Assembly: GCA_037176705.1 (NCBI GenBank) | Contig: CM073886.1 | Location: forward strand, 5,890,001 to 5,954,000 | Direction of reading: 5' to 3' | Source: Molossus alvarezi | Taxonomy: Eukaryota; Chordata; Mammalia; Chiroptera; Molossidae | DNA: 64,000 bases | Part shown: one piece after another, positions 41,101 to 55,800 of the stretch | How the letters are laid out: each line of letters starts with the position of its first letter | How positions within the stretch are numbered: position 1 is the stretch's first letter | Notes under the pieces: generated by a model | What the model saw: the letters and a program-made list of their open reading frames with translations, nothing else | What the model was told of the DNA's origin: nothing | Databases searched by the model: none | Program-made: the position numbers and the translations under genes

Positions 41101-44100
41101 AATCAATAATTTTTAAAATGAAAATATAAATAAATAAAATAATTTCTGGGTACTTTATTCAGTTACTGAAAAGCTTTTAAGTATGTAGAGAACAAACTGG
41201 TACATGAATCTACCCTTATAAAGTCTAACTATAGATCAAGCCCTGGCCAGTTTGGCTCAGCAGTTAAAGCGTCGGCCTGCAGACCAGAGAGTCCCGGGTT
41301 TGGTTCCCGATAAGGGCATGTACCTCGGTTGCAGTTTGTCCCTGGCCCTGACTGGGGTCGTGCGGGTGGCAGCCACTCGATGTGTCTCTCTCACATCGAT
41401 GTTTCTGTCTTCCTCCCTCTCTCCCTTCAGCTCTACCTGAAGATAAATGCAAAAATGTCCTTGGGTGAGGATTAAATAAATAAATAAATATAGATCAAGC
41501 ATTCCTGATGAAAATTTAATGTCCAAATTAAAATGTCCTGTAAGTGTAAAATATGACCGGATTTCAGAAATGACACAAGCAGCTCGCGGTCTGGTTTCCC
41601 GCAAACACTCTCTCCTAGGGGAGAGACAGAGAGCGCAGGGCCAGGGGCCATGCCGGCCCAGGTGCCAGACCACTTCTCAGCAGTGACCGGCCATCTCCTT
41701 CCTGCCAACAACCAGACCCCGTGGGCCTCTGAACACCACCTAGTAAGTATTCTTGCTCCTCCTGCCCCACCCAAATTGAACCTGAATCTGAGCGAGCCCC
41801 CAACAGAAAAAGAGTCTCAGCAACAGAGAACTATGCTAAACACCATGGGGATAACATCCGAGAACTGGGACCAAGAGAAACTCTGTTATCAAAGGACACA
41901 TTTTTCACACAACAAAGGACAGAATGGAGGCTATCCACTACAAGACTTAAGAAATGTCAGCCAATGTCACAGTATGGTTTTTCTCTGGAGGCTGGTTTAG
42001 AACAAACTGTGAAAAAGGAGGGCCAAACAGTAGCAAGAGAGACAGAAATGCCAGGCGCCTCTGAACACTCACTGAGTATTTAATTACCCTGAAATGCTTG
42101 GGATTTGCTTCAAGGTAGAATGAGGTGGTGGGACAGAGTGGCACAGCAGAAGTAAGATCGAAAGACTGCTCACCGCTGGTCATTGTCAACGTACGAAGAG
42201 TACATATGATTTATTCTACTATTCCTCTTTCTGATGTTTCGAAATTTTCAACAAAAAATGTTTTTTTCACCCTGGCCACTTAGGCTCAGCGGTTAGAGCA
42301 TCGGCCTATGCGCCAAAAAGTCCCGGGTTCGATTCCGGCCAAGGGCACATACCTTGGCTGCGGTTCCTCCCCGGCCCCGTTGGGGTCGAGCGGGTGACAA
42401 CCAGTCGAGGTGTCTCTCTCACGTCAATGTTTCTCTCTCTCTCTCTCTTTCCCTCCCTCCCTCCCATTCTATCTGAAAATCAATGGAAAATATCCTCAGG
42501 TGAGAATTAAGAAATAAGTAAAACAAAATGTTTTAGTATCTGCATTCAGGTATTAAAATTCTCCCCTCTCCTGCCCTTGGCTGTGTGGCTCAGTGGTTGA
42601 AACACCATCCCATACAACAAAAGTTGTAGGTTTGATCCCGTCACGGTGCATATGGGAAGGCAACAGATTGATGTTTCTCTCTCACATCAATGTTTCTCTC
42701 TCTTTCCCTCTCCCCCTTCTCTCTCTAAAATCAATAAGCATGGTCCAGCTGGTATAGCTCAGTGGCTGAGAGTCGACCCTGCACCAAGAGGTCACTGGTT
42801 TGATACCCACTCAGGGCACATGTCCAGGCTGTGGGCCCAATCCTCAGTGGGGGGCATGCAGGAGGCAGCTAATCGATGTTCCCTCTCATCAATGTTTCTA
42901 TCTCTCTGTCTGTCCCACTCACTTCCTCTCTAAAATCAATAAATGAAAAAAAATAAAATTCTCTGCCCATCCCCTGAAGGCACTCAGGTTGGGGAACCTA
43001 CAAGATGACCACTCGTGGCCATTTCTGGGCCTCTGTGGGACCTCCAGCCTTTCTTCAGGCCAACAACAATATCTTCTTTCTTCTCTCACTTTCAAACCCA
43101 GTCTACATGGTACATTTCCTCCCCCTTCTATGCTTTCAGACCAGTTGCTGATTTCTTGCTCAGGTTAGATTCTTCTAGAAATCAGTTAACAGGCCCTGCC
43201 CTTCCTGAGCCCATCACCATAACCCTACAGTCCGTTCTGCCTTGTTTCTGGCGCCACAGAGGCACAACAGGAAGGTGCGTGCCTGCTTTGCACCTGGGCT
43301 GCCACCTGTGCCGAGAGAAAGAGAACCATTACCTAGTGCATCGTCGTCGTCAATGGTGTCACTTGCCAGCCGGAACAGGGTGGGCCGCAGCTTCTCACAC
43401 CTCTCGTACACAACCTGGGACACAGAGCTCAGCTCACCACATACCCAGGACCCGTGGCAAGCGCGGGGAACTGTGAGCACGCAGCAGCGTCTGGGCCTCA
43501 GTTCTCCTCAATCAGCCCAAAATTCATGACTGCAGGTTTGAAGTAACATGGTAATTACAATTTCAGAAACAGTTTGGGCTACAATTGTATGGGAATTTTT
43601 GAACATACTAGTTATAAAGGTAACAAGACTTGCCCTGGTTAGCGCGTCAGCCTGCACAGCAAATGGTCATGGGTTTGATTCCCAGTCAAGGGCACATATC
43701 TGGGTTGCAGGGAGGGCGCATGCGGGAGGCAACCAATCAATGTCATTTCTCTCACTGTTTCTCACGTTGATGTTTCTTTCTCCCTCTTTCTCTCTCCCCC
43801 ACCCTCCGTCCCTCCCTTCCACTCTCTCAAAAAGAAGGTAAGAATTTAGCTCAACCCTAGCCAGAAAACTCAGCTGGTTCGAAACCCCAGTCAGGGCACA
43901 GGACAAGAAGCAACCAGTGAGCACTGACCACTTGGCTCAGTTGGCTGAGCACTGTTCAATGCACTGACAAAATGACCCCAGGTTCCATCATACCCTCATT
44001 CTAACACATCAGCATATCAAGCATCACACCTGGAAATGTAATGAACACCCTGGTGAGACCCTCCCTGGGACCTCCCCTCCCATCCCCACCCACAGAAGAC

Positions 44101-46971
44101 AGACAAACGCCCAGGACAAAGAGCGCGGCCGCCGTCTTTGAGCGCGCCCACACCTTTCTCAGGGGTGCACAATGCTTTCTTTATCCGAAGCTCCAAGGGT
44201 CCCCATGAGACCTGCAACCAGGGAGCAGTGGGCAGCAGCAGCTCATCCTGCGCTCATCCCCAATCCTGTCTCCAAGGGACCTTCTTTTGCCTCACTGTCC
44301 TAAGCTTTAATAAACTTACACTCTCGCCCTGGCCGGTTCGGCTCAGCGGTTAGAGCGTCGGCCTGCGGACCAGAGAGACCCGGGTTCAGTTCCCGCTAAG
44401 GGCACGTACCTCAGTTGCAGTTTGTCCCTGGCCGCGGTTGGGGTCGTGTGGGTGGCAACCACTCGATGTGTCTCTCTCATATCAATGTTTCTCTCTCCCT
44501 CTTCCTCCCTCTCTCCCTCCCACTCTTTCTAAAGATAAATGCAAAAATGTCCTCAGGTGAGGATAAAAAAATAAATAAATAAACTTACACTTTCACCTAG
44601 ACTTATGTCTTGGAATTTTTCCTGCACAAGTCAAGAGCCTGGAGGTTACCTGACGCTCAGAAGGCCCCGGACCTTACAGGGGCAGGACCAGCCCAGTAAC
44701 ACAACCTCACCATGGGAGAGCGGCTCTGGCGTGTCTGCCTGGCCCAAGCCCCCAAGCCTTCTGAGTGTAGTCCCCTCCAGCCACAGAGAAGCCCAGCACA
44801 TTCTGCTCGGTAACTGCCCAATCCCAGTCACGGCTGTTTGACCCAGATAGATACATAAGCCACACTGGCCAAATAGATTTTTCTCTTAGGAAATTTAGTA
44901 TTGGAAAAGACTAGTTTGTTTCTGCTAGTTTTGTGAAATATAAGGACAGGTAAACTGTGTGAAGGGTCTCTCCTATGCAGAGAAGCATAAGCCTGAACAG
45001 AGAGAAGAAAGACGCAGCCTGCAGAGGGAGGCAGAGAGCAGAACTCCAGGGAGACTAGGAATGCCTGACTAGGACATCTCAGCCCCACTATCCCCTGTGG
45101 CATGACAGCAGGGGGTGCTGTGTCTTAAATAGAACACCAGACTAGCACCAGCAACAAAAGAAAAAAAGAGACAAATTGAACTTCAAAATTAAAAGCTTTT
45201 GCCCCTACCAGGCCGGTGTGGCTAAGTGGCTGAGCATGGAACAGGGCACGGGTTTGATTCCTGGTCAGGGCACAAGCCTAGGTTGTGGGCCAAATCCCAG
45301 TGGAGGGCATGCAGGAGGTGGCAAATCAATGTTATCGCTCATCGATGTTTCTCTCTCTCCCTCTCCCTTCCTCTCTCTCTAAAATCAATAAAGAAAAAAA
45401 ATTAAAAACAAAAAGCTTTTGCCCTAGCCAGTGTGGCTCAGTTGGTTGGGTGACATCCCGTGCACCAAAAGGTTGCTGCCGGTTGGATTCCGAGTCAGGG
45501 CTCATGCCCAGGTTTCAGGCTCCATCCCTGGCAGTCGATCTTTGTTTCACTCTCACCTCCATGTTTCTCTCTCCTCCCCCTCGCTCTCTAAAAACCTATT
45601 TTTAAAAATCTTTAAAATAAAATTAAAACCTTTTTCTTCAAAAGACAGTCAAGATAATTAAAAGACAACCCATAGAGAGGGAGAAAATTATCTAATAAGA
45701 GACTTGCATCCAGGACCTATAAAGAATTGCTGATTGTGCCTTGGCTGGGTAGCTCAGTTAGTTGGGGCGTCATCTCTCCCCGACCCTTTTTCTCCCTAAA
45801 AAAAAAAATCAATGAAAACACAGCCTCGGGTGAGAATTAAAAAAAAAAGAATCCTTCTTGCCCTGGCCAGTTTGGCTCAGTAGTTAGAGCATCAGCCCGC
45901 AGACAAGAGAGTCCCAGGTTCAGTTCCCACTAAGGGCACATACCTCGGTTGCAGTTTGTCCCTGGCCCCAGTTGGGGTCGTGTGGGTGGCAGCTGGTCGA
46001 TGTCTCTCTCACATCGATGTTTCTCTCTCTCCCTCTCTCCTGCTCTATCTGAAGATAGATGCAAAAAATGTCCTCGAGTGAGGAAAAAATAAAATAAAAT
46101 AAAGAATTCTTGACTGTGGCCCTGACCAGTTTGGCTCAGCGGTTGAGCATCGGCCTACGGTCCAGAGAGTCCGGGTTCAGTTCTAGCTAGGGGCACGTAC
46201 CACAAAGAAATACAAAAAACAAACAAACAAAAAATTCTTGACGATGACCACTGTGCACAGATGGACACATGCCAACACCAGCAAATACACTAAATATGTG
46301 CAATGTCTGGTATGTGGGTAATGCTCACTTACTCCGGAAATTCTCACTTCTTTATTTTACTTTGTGCGTGTAGAGGAGAGTACCTGCAGGGCCTCCTGGT
46401 CTGGCGGGGCCTGCCCCGGCCCGTGGTACCTGCTCAGCATCTCCTGCAGCACCTTCACGTGGCTCCGCACTTCCTCCACAGCGCTGACCCTCTTGGATAC
46501 CTTCTCTGCTTTCTCCTGCTCCTTTGGGAGAAAGGAGAGGATGGCAGTGAGGGAGCAGAAGCCCTGGATAAAGCCTGCGCAGAGGGTGGGAAGGGGGCAC
46601 TGCACTGGGGAGAGCTCAGGGAAGTCACTAAGCACAGACTGGAGTTCTCCCTCAGCGGGTGAGGAAAGTCCTCAAAGCCCAGGACTCCTGGGGAAGACAA
46701 TGCAGCTGGGGCCTGGCGATCCACTTTGCACCACCTGCCTTAACGCTGAAAAACAGATTCCCAAACCTGGACTCTGCCCACACATAACCTGTCACTGGGA
46801 CGGAAGGTGGCATCTGTGAAATGCTTGTGGCTCCTGGACTTAGGTACTTGGGAAGCACATAGCATGGTCCCTGCTTCCAGTCACCACAGCTGCCCTCAGG
46901 GAGCCATGGCTCTTCCCCAGCTCAGAACAGGGAGCCACGCCTCCCCAGACTCTTGTGCATGCACGTGCGCG

Positions 46972-47013
<42 letters not shown>

Positions 47014-49814
47014 GCAGCCCCTGTCCCAGGCTGGTTCTGCAGAACACAGGGAAATGCCCACCTCCGTGACCAAACTCTTGATTAGCCGGTTGGCAGCCTG
47101 CAGATCCTCAGGGTGGCTGCTCTTCAGAAGCCGTGTCAGAAGCTGCAGGTGAACAAGAGCAGGTGACACTAACCCCTCGGTGTCAGATGGCCAGGGTATG
47201 GCACCAGCAGTGGAAGTGCTGACACTAACAGGAGCTCCAACAGTCACATGCATCATCTGAGCACATCTGAGCAATCACACAGGCACGTGAGGACCACCGC
47301 CATCTCTAGACCACTGGTGCAACGGGGCAAGGAGGTGGCGGAGGATATCCTCCAGGGGACATTCACAAAGTCCAGAGATACTCCAGTTGTCACAACTGGG
47401 GATGCTGCTGGATCTAGGGGGTAGAGGCCAGGGATGCTGTCAACATCCTACACTGCACAGGAAAACTATCTTGCCCAAATGTCAACAGTGCCGAGTTGTT
47501 CTGGACCATGGACGCTACGATGAGACAGACCTTGGCAATCTTGCTCATGTTATTCCCAATGCCCAGCAGATAGCTTGGCACATAGGAGTCACTCAATCTT
47601 TGTTGGATGAATGGAGGAAAAGATGAGGATATTGAGCCCTAGAGAGTGTACACAGCTGTCCCAAGGTGACTCACGCATCTATCTTTTTCAGGAGCCCATG
47701 CCCTACCTCCTCCCTTGCTCCTTCCACCCTCTAACACTGTAAGAAACCAGCAGGAGAGGAGCTGAGAAAGGCAGCCCCAAACCTAGCACAGCCTTGCTAG
47801 TCTGCCCCCAGGAATGCCATGGCCAATCAGCATCTGGTCCAAGGGAGAAAAGGCACAGATGGAATGAAAGGGGCAGGGAACAATAATAAAAACTAATCAT
47901 AGTGGGGCACTAGCCATAGTTATAGAAATGTTAATCATCCTTGCTCTGTCCATCGTGATTGCTTTGTTCTGACTGAAGAAAGTCCATTCCAACCTGGCTG
48001 AGAGCTGTACACCCTGGGAGTTGACCTCAGGAATGCTGCCCATTCTTATCTGAGAACAAGGGAAAACTGCTCAACACCATGGAAACACTAACAACCTTGG
48101 AGCCCTGGGGGGTGCACTGGAGACCACCCTTTGCAGCACCCAGTCCCCAGCAATTTTACCCACTGTTATTCCTTTCTGTCTACCTGCCCTTTCCCTCTGA
48201 GAGGCTATAGAGGGAGTTCAGAGCAGATTTTTCAGGGATGACCCGCTGCCCTCCCATACTTCGGGCAATACTGGAATAAATGCTCATTTATGATTCAACC
48301 TTGTCTCTGCTTAATTGGCTCAAGTAGTGACAGGCAGCCCAGACCCATCTGGTGTCATTTCAGGAAGGCAATGGGTACCACAGAGAGACACATATACAGC
48401 CTGGAGCTCTGCTGGCACAGCATGCACCAGGCCTGTGAGTGACCAAGACCAGGAACGACCCAAAGCACTGCCACCACTGAAGCTACAGGGTAGTTCCAGG
48501 TCTTGGCCTGGGTTTTGACCAACTTCCTTCTCCTGACCGATGTCCGAGGCTTCTGGGAGGCATTAGCAAAAGGAAAATGGGTGGGACCAGGCTTACTGGT
48601 ACTAAAAGACCCAAGCCGATATACAAGGAATTACTTCCATATGACCGACCATCCACACACAGAAAACACCCAGACCTTATGCTACCTCACTGGTAAAATC
48701 CAGCTCCAGGGAGAACTCACTAACCCCTTAGCACGTTCTCCCACACTTTGGTTCAGGGACATTTGAAGGGAGTCCCTACAAGAAGAGATCTGATCAGATT
48801 CCAGGTAGGCCTCCAAGGTCAGGGGAGAGCTCCTTACCTTTGACTTTTCTTCGTCAGCATCAAAGATGGAGCTCCTGGGCCAGGGAGAAGGTGGGGGCAA
48901 GATTTTATCCACAAGCAGTTTAGGGTCTTGCTTTATGATCCCTGAAACATTCAATTCAGGAAATGAAGGTCCCGGTAAGGGTCCCGCCGACTCCATCAGG
49001 ACTCCACGCAGCCCTGGCTCCTGACGTCCAGAGGAAAGCAGTGCCAACAGCCTAGGGACACCCCAGGCACGACTGGCACCCTCCCTGCAGAGAACCCGGG
49101 AGCCAGCAGAGAGACATCAGAGCCCACTGAACAGGGAGAACCAGAGCCTATGGCCAGCAGTCCACATCAGGCTCTCTGCTATAAAGTGCTGATCACTGTA
49201 TGCAGGTACACACCTGCCAGGGCCCAGAGAGCACAGCGGGACCCCTGACGTCCTGAAAACACTGAGTGTAAGTGCAGGGAAAACAGTCCGCCCTGAATCT
49301 AGTTCCTGTCTCTGCAGAGCCCACGGGAAAGGGAGATTCCCAGCCTCCACACAGGACACAGACAGCCACACACATTCACAGCTTTGCTCCCCTCCTCCAG
49401 GGGCGTCTGTGTCTGTCTGTGTCTCTCCCTGACACCAGGGACACAGTGCCTGCCTAACACTGAGGCCTAGTCAGAGCAGAGACAACGCCTCCACACTGAG
49501 TCAGAAGTAGTAACAGCCTACCTACTATCAGGAAGGCAAGAAGGAAGACCCTCTCTGAGGTACTGAGTAAGGAAGACCTCAAGCTAAGAGCGGAGCAGAT
49601 ACTGAGAAAAACCCCAGCAAATCAGCCCCACCCTAAACACAAACTAACTGTCGGAATCTGAAGTCTGGTGCAGTGAGGGTAACCACAGCAACAATCTCAA
49701 ACCTAGCTAGCTCCTACCCATGAGGTTTGCCCATTGCCAGATACTGAAAATTACCTGTCTCAGTCGCCACTGTCCAATTTTCACCAAAAAAATCACAAAG
49801 CGCGCGCGCGCGCA

Positions 49815-49850
<36 letters not shown>

Positions 49851-52800
49851 GGAACAAGGACTGTGAAAAAGGGAATGCAGCTTAAGTAAAGGAAGTCAGA
49901 CCTTGCTTCTTCAGCATCTGGTAAGCATCTCGGATCTTAATGTCTTCTGGAAACCAGACTGTCCAACTAAAGAGTATTTCGATGACTCTTCCTTTAACTT
50001 TTTCTGTGGTCCAGGACCCTAGGTACTGAAAATAATCAGCAAAGAGAATTACAGAGCTGGAAGGGACTTCAGAGCACCAGCTGAAAGACGCTGCTGTGGC
50101 CCACAACGAGAGCTGCCCCCTGCTGGCTGAGTGTTGAAGCACAGCAAAGTCAAATCAGTCCAGCTGGTGTGGTCAGTGGTTGAGCACTGACCCCTGCACC
50201 AAGAGGTCGCCGGTTGGATTCCCGGTCAGGACACATGCCCAGGTTGTGGGCCTGATCCCCTGCGGGGACATGCTGGAGGCAGCCAATTGATGTCATCTCT
50301 CATTGATGTTTCTAGCTCTCCCTCTCACTTCCTCTCTCTCTCAAATCAAGAAAGAAAAAAAAAGTCAAGTCACCTGGCATAAGAATCAATCTCCAAAACA
50401 GCCGAAGTTAAAACCCACCACATACTGGCCTAGGTTAGAACCACAGGGGACACTCACTTTTTTGACTGGGGCAAGTGTGGAGTAATAAAAGAATATGTTT
50501 GGTTTTTGTCTCAGTACAGAGTTCCAAAACTCCTTGGAATTTCCTGAGTGATAGGAATCTCGTTATTCGCAACAAGTGCCCTCAGCCCGTACCTGAGTTT
50601 AGGCTAACCACTCAGGGTGGGCACTTAGTCTCAAGGGAGGGGCTGACTGGGCCAGAAAGACCAACCATGAGATTGGAGGGTTGGAACTTTCAGCTTACAG
50701 GACCCCCGGTGGGGAAGAGGGGCTGGAGAGCGAGTTCAATCCCATGCCCAGTGATGTAATCAATCCTGCCGTACTAGACCTCCAGGGAAACACTCGGAAA
50801 CAAGGTGCAGAGCTTCCTGAGTGAACCCGTGAATGTGCTGGGAGACTGGCGTGCTCAGACTGTAAGAAAAGGCACGCAAGCTGCGCTTCCCTCCCCCCAA
50901 GACCCCGGCCTATGTGTCTCTTGCATTTGTATCCTTTATAGTTAAGTACAGTGCTTTCCTGTAGTGAAGTATGGAACCTTGTGGAAGTGGTCATGGGAAA
51001 CCCCAAATCTGTAGTTGGTCAGGCAGAAGAGCAATGAGACTCACGGCTGATGTCTACACCAGGCGTTATCTAGGTCTGACTGAGTCCTGAACCTGGTCGG
51101 GTCTGCACTAACTCCGGGTAGTTAGTGTCAGAACTGAAAGAATTAAACTGCAGGACAGAGTTGGTATCAGAGGACTGTTGTTGGGAAACAGCAAGGAGAG
51201 GCTCCATCCATGTCAGTTACCCAAGAATGGCAGAGCCCAGACAGGAGCCAAGAGGACAGGTGCAAAGGACAAGGCAAGAAGTGACATGAAACTTAAAGCC
51301 ACACTTGGCGTTTCCTGCTGTCTCTGTCAGAAAACCTGTGCTCCAAGCTCGTTTCTCTCCCCCTCTAGGCCACCCATCCATGCGGCCATTTTATTTATTT
51401 TTTTAAATATATTTTTTTTGATTTTATAGAAGAAGAGAGGGAGAGAGAAACACCAACGTGAGAAAGAAACTTTGATCAGTTGCCTTCCGGATGTATCCTG
51501 ACCTGAACCAAACTTGAAATCCAGGTATGTGCCCTGACCAGGAATCGAACTGGGGACCTCCTGGTGCATAGGTCGATGCTCAACCCGAGCCACACTGGCC
51601 AGGCCACAAGGCCACTTTTAAAGGGAGAATAATGTAAAGATACTAACAATGGAGGGCAGGGATCAGCAAGGTCATCCTGGACCCTGGAGAAGAAGGCCTT
51701 CCCCGCAGGGCCCCTCTCCCAGCTCCCTCACAGACCCGAGAGAGGCTGCAGGGTCTGTCCAGGAGCAGGCCTGCTTCGGGACACAGGAGGGTGGCAGGTG
51801 TTCAAAGGCTGGGCCAAGTGCAGTACAGTACCCAGGGCCAAGACCAGGGTACTCACCTTTGGGGACAACACTTTGATCAGCTCATTCAGGAAGCGGAACT
51901 TGGCCACCTCGCTGTGAAACTTCTCTCCACAGTGGTTCACACACGTCTCCAGCACCTGCACAGACACAGGACCCCCAGGAGAACGGGAAAAACACTGGCT
52001 CCAGGCTCTCCTCAAATCTGATGAGCACTTGCTGGAACCAGGGTTAGTGTTTACTTAGGACTACGAGGACACTGAAGTTTGGGAGAAAGGGTAACATTTT
52101 CAGATTTTTTTACAAGCGCCTTCTTGATCTTGCTGTATCTGACAGGTCTGTGGCTGGCAAACAATTCAGTGGGGTGTGTCCTCTGAGGTCACCCACCTTT
52201 AAAGGAGATCCTTTGAGCAGGTGAATCCCTCCCCCCAGAGGGGACATCTGGTATGGAAGGCCCATGGACTATATGCCACAGGTCCCCTGCTGGCACACAA
52301 GTGGGGCCTACACACATTTTCTTTGGTCCACACTACTGTTTAACATTTCACATTAGTCACCAACATCAAAAGATTCAGAGAATTCATATAAAAATCTGGA
52401 CTTATGGTTTCTCTTAAAAACAGGAGTCCTAGCAACAATGGGCCCAAATGCACGCCTGGCAACACACAGCCAGCGGGTGCCACGCTGCAGCACCTCCACA
52501 CCCAAGTGAGGGCTCTCCAGGACTGTGGTCCTCGCCCGGCACTCGCTCACTACACATCCCCGGTCTGGTCCTGGAGGCACTTAACTTGCCAGCCTGGTCT
52601 GTAAAGAGCTAAGGAAATAAAATCTTTATTTCCTTCTCCCAAAGCAGACCTAGGATGGGCAACCAGAGCCCAGCCTCCCTGCGGCCTGCGTTTTCACGGC
52701 CAGTGAAGATGAACCCCTCAGGCTCCCCACCACACTGAAATGGGACTGGGGCCCATCTCTCTGGCTCGGGACAGGAGAGTTGAGGCTAAGGGCCAAACTC

Positions 52801-55800
52801 ACCGTTAAGGCATGAAGAGCTTCTTTCTCTTGTGGAGACTGGATCTTGTGGGCCAGCAGCCAGGGCGCATGGGTCGGGCTAAGGGAACCAAAGACACCTG
52901 GGCTCTGGGCAGACAATCTGGCCACATGCACTCCATAAAGTAACCTCCCTCCCAGAAGCTCGGACCCCAAAGGTGGAATGTGACAGGCACACAGCCCATG
53001 CACAAGCCTCTGAAGGAGGCCAATCTCCACCTACCCTTCCTGCAACCACCGCTGTCCAGACACACCGCCCTCCCCGAAGCTCCCAGCCAAGCAGGCAGGC
53101 CCCGGCCCACAGGCAGCCAGGTCGCGAGCAGCACAGACCCTGTTTGTTGCCTGATAAACACTAGAGTAGACAGTGCAATCACACTTTCTGCCCATTTCCA
53201 AATGCTGAATAGTCAGTACACAGGTTAAACATTTGGATTCTTCAGTTCCTATCCAGACGCTTTAGAAACAGAATTAAACACAATGATCCTTTTCCTGTCT
53301 CTTCTAAAGAAACGTTACATTTAAATTACAGACAGCACACGGATCTCTTTCACATTGCTACCTTCTATCCATAACATCCAGGTCTTCTGAGTAAGAGTGT
53401 TTCATAATATTATTTAAAATTTTTAAAAATAATTGCCAGTTACAAACCGACTATTTGGGTTTTAAAAACAAAAACATGAATTTGCTATTTCTAAAAAATA
53501 AAAAAATAAAAAAAAAAACAGTCCCAAGACAGAATGGCACGCACTTAGTCTGAGGGGCCCCCAGGGCCCAGTAAGAAGGTCACCTTACCCACTGGGATCA
53601 GTGTTCACCTGGTCACAGAAATTCTGGATAGCTGACCAATCCTGTTCTGACATGCTTGGGTCTGTGGCTTTATCTGTCAAGTAAATAAAAGATGAAATTA
53701 CAGGAAGTATAATAAAAAGAAACATACACCTATTCCCCCTAAAATAAACATAGCCGAGGGCCATGACATCACACCTTCATAGGATCAGACCCAGTAGGCG
53801 ACAGGGCCATACCTGAACTGTCATCCCCATGGCCAGAATGGCTGGCACACGACATGGCCGCAGTGGGTACTGGCTCACTGAATAAACGAGCACATTAGTG
53901 GACACGCTACAGCCCCGAAAGGGGCTCCCCTTCCAGTGCAAGGGTCTGCCTACGTGGGCCTTCTTCACGCGCCTCATCAGGCAGGGCACCCCCACTGTGG
54001 CCCTGCAGTAAGGATGGGCAGCAGCCAGCACCCGGGAGGCTACTGCTAAGTTTCTTAGCTATACTTGGTCACCTCACCATCTCCTCAAAAGCAGCACCCC
54101 TAATTCTAAGCCTCGGCTTACTGAAATCTCCCTGACCGTCCTATGTAAGAAGCTCTCCATGTTGGCGGCCTGTTCAATCTGACCAGAGGACATCTCCCCG
54201 TCTCTGGCCCTCATGCTTCGGTCCCTCTCAGCTACAGCACACATTCCCAGGACTCAGATCCAAGCGTACAGGGCCCCCCAACACTCACCCTTGGATGAAA
54301 CCTGAGGACATGAGCACCGAAGGGCAGCAGGGCACTGCCAGGGGCAGGAGACACGTGAAGCAGGAGGGTAAGGTGTCTGACAGGGGACTACGGTCCACTG
54401 AGGGAGGGGGAAGGCCCGACCTCCCTGGAATACGGGCTTGTGTGTATCTTTCCTGGTACTGGATGGAAGCAACTTCTCCTTCTGTTGCTACTGCCAAGAA
54501 AACCTGTCCAGCAGCCTAGGCAAGGATGCCCACCCACCCATCCCCAGACTGGGCCAGTTTACATTCTCTCACAAAGGAGTCGCTGCGACCATCTTCATAA
54601 CGCTTCCCTCCGCCCCACTGACCAGCCCGTCCAGGCCTACCAGCCTCTCCAATAAGTATCTTCCTGGTCCTGACAGAGAAGCTATTTCAAGGTCTGCAAA
54701 CAGGCTAATTCTCAGGGTCAGGTTTCTGTTGTCTTCAGATGTTCAAGGACCACCTGAATTTCCATCTCCTCCCAAAACCTCCTTCCCTACTGTTCCAGCC
54801 CTACTGATTCTCCTCCCTTCTGATTACTCAACACTCAACAGCCAGCTAGAGTCTAACTTTTCCTGACTGCAGTCACATTCATGTCATGTGGAAGTCATGT
54901 GTCTCCCAAGCTCAACAGTGAGACTCAAAGTTCATGTAATCACCCGTCTTCCCACCCACAAACTCCACTCAAAGCGGACAAGGTGACAGAGGAAAGTGAA
55001 GGAATAGGGTTATCAATTTCCATATACCCCTCACTTTTCCCTCCTTAAAGCACCTCCCCACATTCCACTCTCAAAATCCTATCCAGCCCTGGCCAGTTTG
55101 GCTCAGCGGTTAGAGCGTCTGCCCGCGGACCAGAGAGACCTGGGTTCGGTTCCCGCTAAAGGCATGTACCTCGGTTGCAGTTTGTCCCAGGTCCCAATTG
55201 GGGTTGTATGGGTGGCAGCCAGTCGATGTGTCTCTTTCACATCAATGTTTCTCTCTCTCTATTCCTCCTTTTCTCCCTCTCCCGCTCTATCTGAAGATAA
55301 ATGCAAAAATGTTCCTGAGTGAGGATGAGAAAATAAATAAATAAAAATCCCATCCACCCTCTGAGTCCCAATTCAAATGCCCTTCTTCACAGAGATGCCC
55401 TTGGTCTGTTTTCTCCCACCACAGAAGACAGGCGCTGTCTCTTCCTCCTCTGAAGACCCACATTCTACCTGTCCCTTTTTATGACAGATCGCTAACTCCA
55501 CCCCTGATCACATACATGTCCTTGGGCTCTCTGAGCCTGTTTCCTCAGCTATAGTCAGGAAAATAGTACCTTCCTCATGGGACAGGAATGAGATTTAAAG
55601 AAGCTAGTTTCTAAAGTGAGCAGCACAGTAACAAATATTAAGTAATCAACAAAGGAGAGCTAATCTTATCATTTATTGTAATACACAGCCTCAGCCTTTC
55701 CCTTTAAAAATATGTACACATGCCTTACTACACCTATAGGTGTAAAATTCTTAGAGCCAGAAGCCATACATTCCCCACAGAGCTTAGCACAATGATTTAC

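Larger units (their letters stand above)
40057..43332 (-). other. GGA2 intron 9
   Basis: It holds seven VES SINEs. The 41500-42265 part ends in a possible old L1 tail (TTTCGAAATTTTCAACAAAA at about 42237); I recognise nothing else there, nor in 42960-43330. Confidence 0.85.
43415..46383 (-). other. GGA2 intron 8
   Basis: It holds about nine VES pieces. Nothing is recognised in 44000-44320 or 44595-45190. Confidence 0.85.
50026..51856 (-). other. GGA2 intron 4
   Basis: It holds VES SINEs at 50158 and 51391 and an old LTR-like repeat in between. Nothing is recognised in 51200-51380 or 51610-51850. Confidence 0.85.
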
